A DNA stretch of 64,000 bases from Miscanthus floridulus. Taxonomy: Eukaryota > Streptophyta > Magnoliopsida > Poales > Poaceae. Shown here piece after piece: positions 23,349-32,426 of this stretch; position 1 is the first letter of the stretch, and each line of letters opens with the position of its first letter. The notes below the pieces were generated by a model. That model saw only the letters and a list, made by a program, of their open reading frames with translations. It had not been told where the DNA came from and made no database searches. A program made the translations under genes and the position numbers. Location of the stretch: NCBI RefSeq assembly GCF_019320115.1, contig NC_089587.1, positions 83,739,406-83,803,405 on the forward strand, given 5' to 3'.

Positions 23349-26300
23349 ATGGGTTGGAAGAAGTCGGTGAGTAAGTCCCAGGCGACCTTTGTCGATGAGG
23401 AAGCATCACTCTCCATCATCGAAAATCAAGAGTTCATGGCGATGAGGGCTGCTCAGAAGATCTGGCCGGCTCCAACAACAACTAAAGACCAGCTTCATGA
23501 GCTCGTTAGCGATGGTCTGATTCAGAGCAAGGATATTGTTGATTGGAGAGCTCCAGGCGAGCATCGGGTCCCTGCCCTAAGTCCTAGTGAGATCATTCTT
23601 TTTGTCTCCTTTATCCGTGTCGGTCACTACCTTCCTGCTTCTGCCTTTCTTCACCGATTTATTAACTATTTTGGGGTTAGCCTGAACCACCTTGCTCCCA
23701 ATGTTGTTCTTCACCTTTCCGTTTTCATTCATCTTTGTGAAACCTTCCTTGGAATTCCTCCTTCTCTTTCCCTCTTTCGTTACTTTTTCTGCCTGAAGCC
23801 CCAACCCCGCCGCGATGACACCAATGTTCTTGGTGGCTACGGGATTTAGTTTTGCTAGGGTCTTAAGAGCAAGTTCTTGACTATGACTTGGTTGATTCTG
23901 TGAGGGATTGGTGTGCTAACTAGTTTTATGCCGCCAACTTGATTCCTCCTCTTTCCGTTCATTTCGGGTCTGGTCCCTCGGTTAATGACCGATGGGAAAA
24001 GAATCCTGTGACTATGGCTGAGCTCCAGACGATCAAGCGTTTTCTTGAGAGGATTTGCATTCTGAAACAGCAAGGCTTACCGGCTTTGGGATTATTTCTA
24101 GTTTTCTTCGCCGCCGAGTTCAACCTTTGAAGGAGCGAGAACATTACGGTTTCGAGTACTCTGGGGCGGAGGACCCTTCTCGTATGGTCCCTACCCTTGA
24201 GTTGACTGATGAGGAGGTGCTCGAGCGTCTTTAGAAGATGCTGAAAGGAGTAAGCATCATTTCGCTTGCTGTCCCTGAGTACAGCGCTAACAACTCGCCC
24301 CTGCTGTGAGTTGTTCTTTTCTTTATGCGGGTACTTTTGATTCTCTTTTCGTTGTATCCACTTTTGCTTAATCTTCCTTGTCTTGTTGTTTTACTCTTTT
24401 ATAGGAATTGGGGCGTAATTTCGCTGATCCCATTCCCCTTGATGATCTCCCTGCAAATGTGGAGGCTGGGGGTAGTCTTGCTGGGGCATCCTTGACCAGT
24501 AAGTCTCAAACTACCATGATGCTTCCTGGTGTTTCTTCCACTTTTTCTAACGTATATGAAGAGTATGTTCCTCGTCCAGTTCCTTGAGCTCCTCGTCCTT
24601 TCAGAAAGAGGGGGCGAGCGGATAGTTCTTCTTCTGCTCCATCTGCTGCCAAGAAGTCTCACCAGTCGAGTACTCGTCCAGGTACTCCAGTTGTAGCTAG
24701 CATGCTCTTAGGTGAGCATATTAATACGCTCTGTCCCTTTGCTATTTGTTTTTATCTTTGACCGAGTACTTTCGTCCTTTTTTAGCTAGCGCTATGGTGG
24801 CCTTTGTCGAGAGCGAAGAAGAAGAGGATGATGATGCTGCCCTCGTTACTCGTCGGTGAGTTCTTTTCTTGTTTTCCTGTTGTTGAACCCCTCTTTTTGT
24901 TTTGACTTTGGTCTTATTCTCTTGTAGTAAGCGGTCATCGGGGTCGAGTTCTTCTAGTGCTCTAGTACCGGCCTCACCGCTTCTGTCGTAGGGTGGCGGT
25001 GATGTTTTTGCTGCTGTGGTTCCCCCTGCGAGGTCTTCTTTTGGCTTTATGAAGAAGAAGATAGCTGAGTGAGTGAATTCTAGTTTTATTTCTTTGCTTC
25101 TGTTCTCCTTTTTTCTTATTCTTATTGGCGAGTTTTCTTGTCAACTTTTAGGCCTTCATCTTCCCCAAGCCTCCAGTCGACTTTTTGTCAGACCTCTGGT
25201 GCACCCTTGTGCACTGAGTCTCAGAGCTTGGAGCGCGCGGTCGTCGAGGTGGCTGTGAGGGGGACAAAGCCCACAGCTGCTGATTTGCCGGCTCCCGAGG
25301 TGACCATGGCCATGGCGGCGGGTTCATCTGAGGGACTGGCTGTGGCTTCTCTAGAGATTGCCCTGGTCATGTCTTCTTCGCCTTGGCCGGCTTCTCCCTC
25401 TCCTCTTCTTGCTTCCGGAGGTCCGCTTTTGGCTGATGACGTGGTGCAGCAATTTGATGCCACAAACCGATTATTAGAGCTAACCACCGCCTGGGGAAGC
25501 TTGTCAACCCTTGTGACTTCTTTTGGGGAAAAGCTCCAGGTAAGTTTTTCTAAAGTTCTTTCTTTAGATGTTTGTTTTTCTTCTGTCCTTATGTCTTTTT
25601 TTTCTCTTTTTGCTCAGTCTTTTTCTTATGATCATATCGGCTTCTTTTTCTCATCTGAAAATGAGAAAAAGTTGTCTTCTGAGGTGAGTACCCTAAAGGC
25701 CGAGCTTGACCTCTGTCGGACCGAGTTGGAGACTGAGCGTCAGACGCATTAGAATGAGGAGAAGGCTCTCCATGCCCGGGTAGTTGAGGTAGAAAAGCAA
25801 AAGGATGCAGCTGCCCGGGAGGCCTTGGAAAATGTGGAGGCCATGAAGAAAGAGTGTCATGGTATCGCGAGTTCTATTTTTCTGCTGACTTGCCCTTTGT
25901 TGCTTGGTCTAGCTCTCCGAGTTGAAAAGCAAAAGCTCTCGGAGGGTATCGAGGAGATGAAGACACTCATTCGTACTAGCCATAATAAGGCTGAGGAGGT
26001 AATTACTCAAGCTGAAGAAGAACTCGTGCTTGCTAAGTTGATTAGGCATGGAGCTGATAGAGATCTTGTGCAGGCCCAAAAAACCGTTGAGGACTTGACT
26101 GGCAAGTTGGCAACGGCTACTGAAAACTAGAAAGCTTTGTGGAAGTCTTTTTGATCAGTAGCCGACCTTCTTCGGACTTCAGCAGACGATGGTCATTCTT
26201 GGGCTCAATTCATTCCCCAAGTGCTGACCCATTTCTAGGAGTTCGTGAAGCGGTGTGTCCATCTTTGTACTAGGAATGTTCTCGCTCAGGTCCGAGTTCT

Positions 26301-26458
26301 TTCTCTAGACTTTCCTTTGTCCAAGGTTGCTGATGAAGCCAAGAGCCAAGAGTATCTGGATGCTGTTGAGAAGTTGGAGCCCGAGGTTGATGATTTAGCC
26401 AGGAAGATTGTAGATAATCTTAACATTGACATTTCTTCTCCTGATGACAATGCTTAAT
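23349..26458 (+). pseudogene. PF04195-type gene (putative gypsy-type transposon domain) antisense in E4
   Basis: The gene starts MGWKKSVSKSQATF at 23349. Exon 1 shows the family block: LSPSEIILFVSFIRVGHYLP, AFLHRFINYFGVSLNHLAPN, then LHLSVFIHLCETFLGIPPS. Downstream, across stops and frameshifts, come SVNDRWEKNPVTMAELQTIK (about 23965-24030) and the EHYGFEYSGAEDPSRMV block (about 24140-24190). Further likely exons are 24404-24711, 24784-24856 and 25153-25540. Coiled-coil exons rich in E, K and L follow (25666-25830, 25919-26130, 26245-26458, stop TAA). Acidic and S-rich segments lie between. The PF04195 family is common in grass gypsy elements; its role is unknown. It runs opposite to pol. In-frame stops such as TAG 23847-23849 suggest decay. 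Confidence 0.8.
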
Positions 26459-26790
26459 GTAGTCAACCTTTGTATTCCTGCTTCTGTAATAAAACACTAT
26501 ACTTGAAGACTGAATGGAAATTCTTTATTTTTTGTTGATGTCTTCTTTGTCCGTATTTCTTTGTCTCGTAAACAACCTGGCTTAGGTAAATCATTGTCTT
26601 GACAAACTTTCTTGATCTATCGAGTGCTTTTCTGGCTTTTGTTTTTGCCTTGTAAACAACTCGGTATATGTAGATTGATGTCTTGATAGACTTCCTTGAT
26701 TTGTTGAGTGCTTGTCTGGCTTTCATCTATGTCTTGGAATTGCCTTGATTTATGCTTAGGCTTAGTTTCAGTCGTTTCGCTTTTTTGTTT

Positions 26791-27345
26791 AGGTGTTAGC
26801 TTATTAGCTACCCACATTGGTGGGCTCAAGCATCTTTTCGGCTCTTTTGCTCTCGGCCGGTATGCTCAGGCGTCTTTTCAGCCATTTTGCTTATTTGTTC
26901 GGGTGTTAGCTTATTAGCTACCCTCATCGGTGGGCTCAAGCATGTTTTCAGCTCTTTTGCTCTCGGCTGGTATGCTCAGGCGTCTTTTCAGCCATTTTGC
27001 TTTTTTGGTTCGGGTGTTAGCTTGTTAGCTACCCTCATCGGCGGGCTCAAGCATGTTTTCAACTCTTTTGCTCTTGGTAGGTATGCTCAGGCGTCTTTTC
27101 AGCCATTTTGCTTTTTGGTTCAGGTGTTAGCTTATTAGCTACCCTCATCGGTGGGCTCAAGCATCTTTTCAGCTCTTTTGCTCTTGGCCGGTATGCTCAG
27201 GCATCTTTTCAGCCAATTTGCTTTTTGGTTCGAGTGTTAGCTTGTTAGCTACCCTCATCGGTGGGCTCAAGCATGTTTTCAGCTCTTTTGCTCTCGGCCG
27301 GTATGCTCAGGCGTCTTTTCAGCCATTTTGCTTATTGGTTGGGCT
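26791..27345. repeat. Tandem array, about five units of about 110 bp
   Basis: Units begin near 26791, 26901, 27012, 27121 and 27231, so spacing is 109-111 bp. Each carries GTGTTAGCTTATTAGCTACC, TGGGCTCAAGCATG, CTCTTTTGCTCTCGGC and GTATGCTCAGGCGTCTTTTC. The array sits between the end of the antisense gene and the end of integrase, in the untranslated 3' part of E4. Because 110 is not a multiple of three, repeated open frames over it are not a repeat protein. Tat elements are known to carry such arrays, which can seed satellites. Confidence 0.9.
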
Positions 27346-27525
27346 CATCGGAAACAACTCGGGGAAAGCCATAATAAGACATATGTTGTCTAGAAAGAAC
27401 CATCTTTATTGATCATGAACATTGATAAGTCATAATAGTACATATGTTGTCGATGAGCACCATCTTTATTGATCATGAACATTGATCTCTTGTAGCTTGT
27501 ATATATATTTTCCCTTGAGTTGTTT

Positions 27526-28755
27526 TCATGCGTAGAATATTCTTAGCTGACTGATGTGCCATGTATTGTTGACTTCCTTTCTGTCTTCGGTTGTCAACTT
27601 GTATGTGCCTGGTTCGGTGACTTTTGTGACGATAAAAGGACCTTCCCATGGACTGAGTAATTTATGGCGTCCGTTAGTTTTTTGTATTCTTCTTAGTACT
27701 AGGTCTTCGACTTGTAATGATCGAGACTAGGTATTCTTGTTGTAGTGGTGTCTTAATCCTTGGAGGTATCTTGCTGATTGAAGTGTAGCGTTTACTCTGA
27801 CTTCTTCTGTACTGTCGAGTTCTAACCTTCGGGTGTGTTCTGCTTCTCCTTCGTCATATTGTTCTATCCTTGGTGATGTCTAGATCAAGTCGGCAGGTAG
27901 TACGACTTTTGATCCGTAAACCGGGAAGAAAGGTGAGTATCCGGTGGCTCTGCTTATTTAAGTCCGTAGCCCCCATATGACCTTGGGTAGTTCTTCAATC
28001 CATTTTGATCCATAGTCCACTAGTTCTTCATACAATCTTGGTTTTAATCCGGCTAGTATGAGTCCATTAGCCCTTTCTACCTGTCCATTGGCCTCTGGAT
28101 GTGCGACTGATGCGTAATCTATTCTGAAGCCGTAGTCCTGTGCCCAACTTTGGAATTCAACCGCTATGAAGGGAGAACCCAAATCTGTGATGATTCGATT
28201 GGGCATACCAAAGCGGTGCAAAATGTCTTGGATGAACTCGACTGCTTTGGCTGCCCTATATTTTGTGAGTGGTTTGTATTCAATCCACTTGGTGAACTTG
28301 TCAATTGCTACAAAGATGTACTCAAAACTGCCTTTTGCTTTCTTGAGAGGTCCTACTTGATCCAGCCCCCAGCAGGAGAAAGGCCAAGCAGGTGGGATGC
28401 AGATGAGGTTGTGAGCTGGCACATGAGCTTGTCTTGTGAACATTTGACAACCTTTGCATCTTCTGATGAGTTCTTCTACATCTTTCAAAGTGGTTGGGCA
28501 GTAGTAACTGGTGCGGAATGCTTTATCAACTAGTGTTCTTGAAGCGGCGTGATTTCCACAGCAACCTGAGTGTATTTCATCTAGGATCTCTTTGCCCTCT
28601 TCAAATGGGACTCATTTTAGGAGTACTCCTGATGATGCGGCTCTTCTGTATAGCTTGTCTCCTACTAGGACGTAATTCTTGCTTCTGCGAACAACTCGGG
28701 TAGCTTCCTCTTTTTCCGCTAGTAACTTATTCTCTTTGATGTAATCAATAGAAAC
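27526..28755 (-). pseudogene. Integrase of E4
   Basis: Integrase inserts element cDNA into the genome. The minus strand shows the zinc-binding H-H-C-C module (about 28440-28600: IHSGCCGNH, then CKGCQMF) and the DDE core. The three acidic residues are in GLDQVGP (about 28355), ITDLGSPF (about 28180) and GQVERANG (about 28075). Exactly 35 residues lie between the second and third, the DD35E spacing. The C-terminal GPFIVTKVTEPGTYKL block and the end LRIFYA follow, with stop TGA at 27526-27528. TAA at 27958-27960 and stops near 28750 and 28610 break the frame. The catalytic residues themselves are intact. All parts are in one frame. Confidence 0.9.
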
Positions 28756-29270
28756 CTAGGTCCATGAAGTGGTGATTACCAAAATCTGGGTGCCTTTGGC
28801 TGAGATTTCAGGGGTTATCTCATCAGGTTGTTTGATAGAGGGAGCTGATAACTCCTCTATGAATACACCAGGTGGAACCTTCGCCCTATCTGATCCAAGC
28901 TTGGCGAGGACGTCTGCCGTAATATTAGAATCGCGCAGGACGTGTAGAATTTCTAATCCTTGAAAATGTTTTTTGAGCTTTCGTATTTCGGCATAGTAAG
29001 CACCCATGTTTTCTTTGGTGCAGTCCCAATCTTTGTTGACTTGATTGATTACCACTGTAGAATCGCCGTAAACGAGTAAACGCTTGATTCCGAGGGTAAT
29101 TGCCACTCATAGCCCATGGATGAGGGCTTCATATTCTGCTTCATTGTTTGTAGCTTGCCATAATATCTAAAGGACGTACTTGAGTTGTTTTCCATCTAGA
29201 GAAATTAGGAGGATGCCTGCCCCGGCTCCACCTAGCTTGAGTGATCCATCAAAGTACATCTTGCAATGAT
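28756..29270 (-). pseudogene. Second, archaeal-type RNase H of E4
   Basis: Between the gypsy RNase H and integrase there is an extra RNase H. It starts MYFDGSLKLGGAGAGIL (about 29190-29260), continues NNEAEYEALIHGL (about 29110-29155), LLVYGDSTVVINQVN (about 29030-29075) and ends VLRDSNITADVLAKL (about 28890-28935). The D, E, D and D residues of the RNase H fold are visible. TAG at 29167-29169 and TGA at 29107-29109 interrupt it; both fit C-to-T change in CAG and CGA codons. A second RNase H of this type is a recognised feature of Tat gypsy elements. Confidence 0.88.
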
Positions 29271-30897
29271 CAAGGATGGTACTTGACATAGGTTGTTGAA
29301 TTTCTGTCCATTCGACAACAAAATCAGCCAGGGCTTGAGATTTAATTGCCTTCTGTGGGGTGAAATCGATATTGAGAGCACCAAGTTCAACTGCCCACTT
29401 AGATATGCGCCCTGTTGCGTCTCTGTTGTGCAGGATGTCTCCGAGTGGGAAATCTGTCACCACGGTAATCTTGTGACCTTCAAAATAGTGGTGAAGCTTG
29501 CGTGAAGTGATCAGTAGGGCGTAGAGTAGTTTTTGTACATGCGGGTACCAGATTTTTGATTCTGATAGTACTTCGCTGATGTAATATACGGGGCGTTGTA
29601 CTTTATATACACGCCCTTCTTCTTCTCTTTCTACGACAATCGTTGTGCTGATCACAGTGGAAGTTGTCGCAATGTACAACATCATGTCTTCGTATTTCTT
29701 CAGAGGTGTAAGAACGGGTGAGGAGGTGAGGTATGCCTTGAGCTTCTTGAAAGCTTCGTTGGCTTCTTCTGTCCACTCGAATTTGTCTGTCTTCTTTAGC
29801 AATTTAAAGAAAGGTAATCCTTTTTCGCCCAATCTTGATATGAAACGATTGAGGGCCACCATGCAGCCTGTTAGTTTCTACACATCTTTGACACTTCAAG
29901 GAGGGCTCATCTCTGTTATGGCTTGAATCTGCTTGGCGCTTGCTTCGATTCCTCGATGACTGACCAAGAATCCGAGTAGTTGTCCTGAAGGAACTCCGAA
30001 TACGCACTTGTTTGGGTTCAATTTCCACCTCCATCTTTTTTGGTTTTCGAAGGTTTGCTTTAAGTCTTCAATTAGTGTATCTAGGTTCTTTGTCTTTACT
30101 ACTACATCATCCACGTATGCTTCTATGTTTTCACTGATCTGATCACCGAGGCATGTTTGGATAGCTCTTTGGTAAGTTGCACCAGCATTCTTGAGTCCAA
30201 ATGGCATGGTTTTGTAGCAGTAGGCACCGAATGGAGTGATGAAAGATGTCTTGCTCTGGTCTTGTTCCTTTAATGCAATCTGGTGATATCCTGAATAGCA
30301 ATCAAGGAAGGATAATAGGGCAGATCCTACTGTTGAATCAACTATCTAATCAATGCGTGGTAGCCCAAACGAATCTTTCGGGTAGTGTTTGTTGAGATAT
30401 GTGTAGTCAACACACATGCGCCACTCGTCCGTATTCTTTTTCTGTACCAGAACTGGGTTTGCTAGCCAATCTGGATGGAGGATTTCTCTGATGAATCCAG
30501 CTGCCATTAGTTTTGTAATTTCCTTTTTAATTGCTGCCTTCTTATCGGGTGAGAATCGTCGTAGTCGTTGCTTCATAGGCTTGGAGCCTTCATTGATATC
30601 AATTCTGTGCTCAGCCAACTCTCTTGGGACCCCAGGCATGTCGGCCGGCTTCCAAGCGAAGATATCTTTGTTGTCCCAAAGAAAGTTGGTGAGCGTGAGT
30701 TCCTATTTTGCCGAGAGGTGAGCGCTGATGGTTGCTGTTTTGGAGGGATCACCGGTGCCCAGGTCGATTTGCTTGACGTCGGCTTCTTTTGGTGGTGCTA
30801 AGATGCTGGATTTTTTAGCCGGTATCACTAGCTCTTTTGGGCTCATTTCTGCTGCAACAGTGGCTATTTTTTTTCTTCCATCGGTGGTTTGTGCCTT
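29167..30897 (-). pseudogene. Reverse transcriptase and gypsy-type RNase H of E4
   Basis: RT copies element RNA into DNA. Blocks on the minus strand in order: AAIKKEITKLMAAGFIREI (about 30500-30560), MCVDYTYLNKHYPKDSF (about 30370-30425), LLSFLDCYSGYHQI, the MPFGLKNAGATYQRAI block (30160-30207), and the catalytic YVDD (30106-30117). LGFLVSHRGIEA follows. The RT-linked RNase H part (29300-29862) shows FEWTEEANEAFKKLK, VYYISEVLSESKIWYP and HYFEGHKITVVTDFPLG. Stops at 30346-30348 (TAG), 29896-29898 (TGA) and nearby break the frame. All segments share one frame, so the damage is mostly substitutions. Confidence 0.9.
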
Positions 30898-31445
30898 TCA
30901 TGTGATTTGGATTGCCTGAACATCGTAGTCAAAAGCGCGCTTCAAATCACTTCGGAGAGAAAGGACACCGTTAGGCCCTGGTATCTTAAGCAACAAGTAT
31001 GGATAATGCAGTATTGCCATGAATTTTGCTAGTGCTGGGTGCCCGAGGATTGCATGATATGATGAATCGAAGTTTGTGACTTCAAACTTGATGAATTCTG
31101 TACGGTAGTTCAAGGGAGTCCCAAAAGTAACCGGTAGAGTGATTAGTCCAAGTGGCATTGCTGCCTTGTCGGGTACTATGCCATAAAAGGCGTGCTTGTT
31201 GGTGTAATCATCCCGGCGAGTTATAGTCCCATCTTCCTTAGAGTTTCTGAAAAAATGATGTTGAGTCCGGCTCCTCCATCGATTAGTACTTTCGTAACAG
31301 TCATACCGGCAATAGTTAGATCTAGAACCAGTGGGTAATGGCCTGCGTTTCCTACGCTAGTCCATTGGTCTTCTCTTGAAAATTGGATTGGATACTATGA
31401 CCAATTGAGATATCTTGGTGTAGCAGGTTCTGCTGCCATGATGGT
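30898..31445 (-). pseudogene. Aspartic protease of E4
   Basis: The catalytic loop KVLIDGGAGLNIIFSE lies at about 31260-31293, with D-G-G-A in place of the usual D-S/T-G. Past it, the frame shifts near 31175 in a run of Ts: upstream sequence reads in one frame and GIVPDKAAMPLGLITLPVTF in another. One base appears to have been lost. The downstream part (30898-31158) is open and contains HAILGHPALAKFMAILHYPY and LLKIPGPNGVLSLRSD, standard for this family. A TGA at 31446-31448 separates it from the gag remnant in the same frame. Confidence 0.85.
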
Positions 31446-31994
31446 TCACAACGCTAGCTTTTTTTGATGTTTGCTTCTGGAATCTAGAACCCCAACAAAG
31501 ATTACTGCTATTGTCCCCCTAGATTTTTGGAATCCCTTGTCTTCGTGTTTGTCTTCTTCTTTTTTCTGATTGCCTTCTTTGGTATTCTCTTTACTATCTT
31601 TCCTTGTGTATCGATCTTTGAAGGTGTAGCAATCTCCGATGGTGTGATTTCCTTTGGGGTGCAAGGGGCAACGAATGTTTTCAATGTCATCATACCTTGT
31701 CGAAAAAGAACTTGGTTTTCCAAAAGAACTCGGATAAGACTCCGTCTCGAAAGCGGAACCTGAGTTTGAATCGGATGCGTGAAGTCGTGAAATCTGAGTT
31801 GGATTGGACATCACGAGCTACGTGAATCTTTCGACAAGTTGATCTGTTGTTGTCACCGAAATGGAAAAGTCCTGATGATGATCTGAATCTTCAAGGAGAT
31901 GGCCTTGGAGCTTGCCATCGTCGCCTGCCTCGCAGATCCATGAACCGAGGATGAAGGTTGATCCCTTCGAGAAGATCATGTTGTCGAGGTCCAT
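31446..31994 (-). pseudogene. gag: Shortened gag of E4
   Basis: The frame starts MDLDNMIFSKG (ATG at 31992-31994), only 30 bp after the 5' LTR. It carries LVMSNPTQISRLHASDSNSG, then a knuckle-like CPLHPKGNHTIGDC (about 31630-31675), and a lysine-rich end. A TAG lies just before LVMSNP. At about 180 codons it lacks the capsid core that occupies most of a normal gypsy Gag. Either an internal deletion removed it, or this family has a diverged short gag. I favour deletion because the nucleocapsid-like end is well kept. Confidence 0.6.
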
Positions 31995-32024
31995 CGAGCA
32001 CTCGAATGCAAAGTCGTCGCCAGC

Positions 32025-32426
32025 TGTCGATGTTTGACCACCGATAGCCTACCACGGGGGTACCCGGGGCAGTATGTTCGGGCTTCAGTGTATGCGGAAC
32101 TCGACAGTTAATGCAAGAGACAGTCGATTTATCCTGGTTCGTACCCTCGATCGTTGATCGAGTAATAGCCCTACGTCCAGTTGGCATTAGCCTTTGCGTT
32201 GGATTGATTGTCAAGTGTTGTGTTGTACAATTGTCTAAAAGTCGCCGTCCCTAGGATCCCTGTCCTCCTTTATATAGTCAGGTGGTCAGAATCCTAGTCG
32301 GTTTACAATGAGAGTTCCTAGTAGGATTACAGAATAATACTACTACTAAGATTATAGGGGAAGAATCCTACTTAGACTAGATCTTCTCCCTTCCTTGCGG
32401 GGTATCCCATGGGTCTCGCACCGACA
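32025..32426 (-). repeat. 5' LTR of E4 (402 bp) with TATA box
   Basis: Plus-strand ends TGTCGATGTTTG and GCACCGACA. The same length as its partner at 20930-21331. In element orientation a TATATAAA box is at about 32269-32276. Adjacent internal sequence in element orientation begins GCTGGCGACGACTTTGC, the presumed primer site, though it is a poor match to common ones. Confidence 0.9.

Larger units (their letters stand above)
20930..32426 (-). mobile_element. E4: Tat-lineage Ty3/gypsy retrotransposon, full length, decayed
   Basis: An 11497-bp element bounded by 402-bp LTRs (20930-21331 and 32025-32426). The flanks are GATGC (20925-20929) and GACGC (32427-32431), a target duplication differing by one transition. 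The unoccupied site is seen at 11127 in the solo LTR. By eye the LTRs differ at about 29 of 402 positions, mostly transitions. Minus-strand order is gag remnant, protease, RT, RNase H, a second archaeal-type RNase H, integrase. A plus-strand PF04195 gene and tandem repeats lie between integrase and 3' LTR. Dual RNase H and an antisense gene are known traits of the Tat lineage. Stops throughout make it non-autonomous. Confidence 0.92.

Noticed and set aside
26708..27412. Repeated frames with GVSLLATLIGG-type sequence, suggestive of a repeat protein
   Set aside because: The repeat period of 110 bp changes the frame with each unit. This is a non-coding tandem array.
27526..31994. E4 pol as an integrated pararetrovirus (caulimovirus-like)
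   Set aside because: It has LTRs, a target duplication and a DD35E integrase in the gypsy order, and no movement-protein region. All are features of a Ty3/gypsy retrotransposon.
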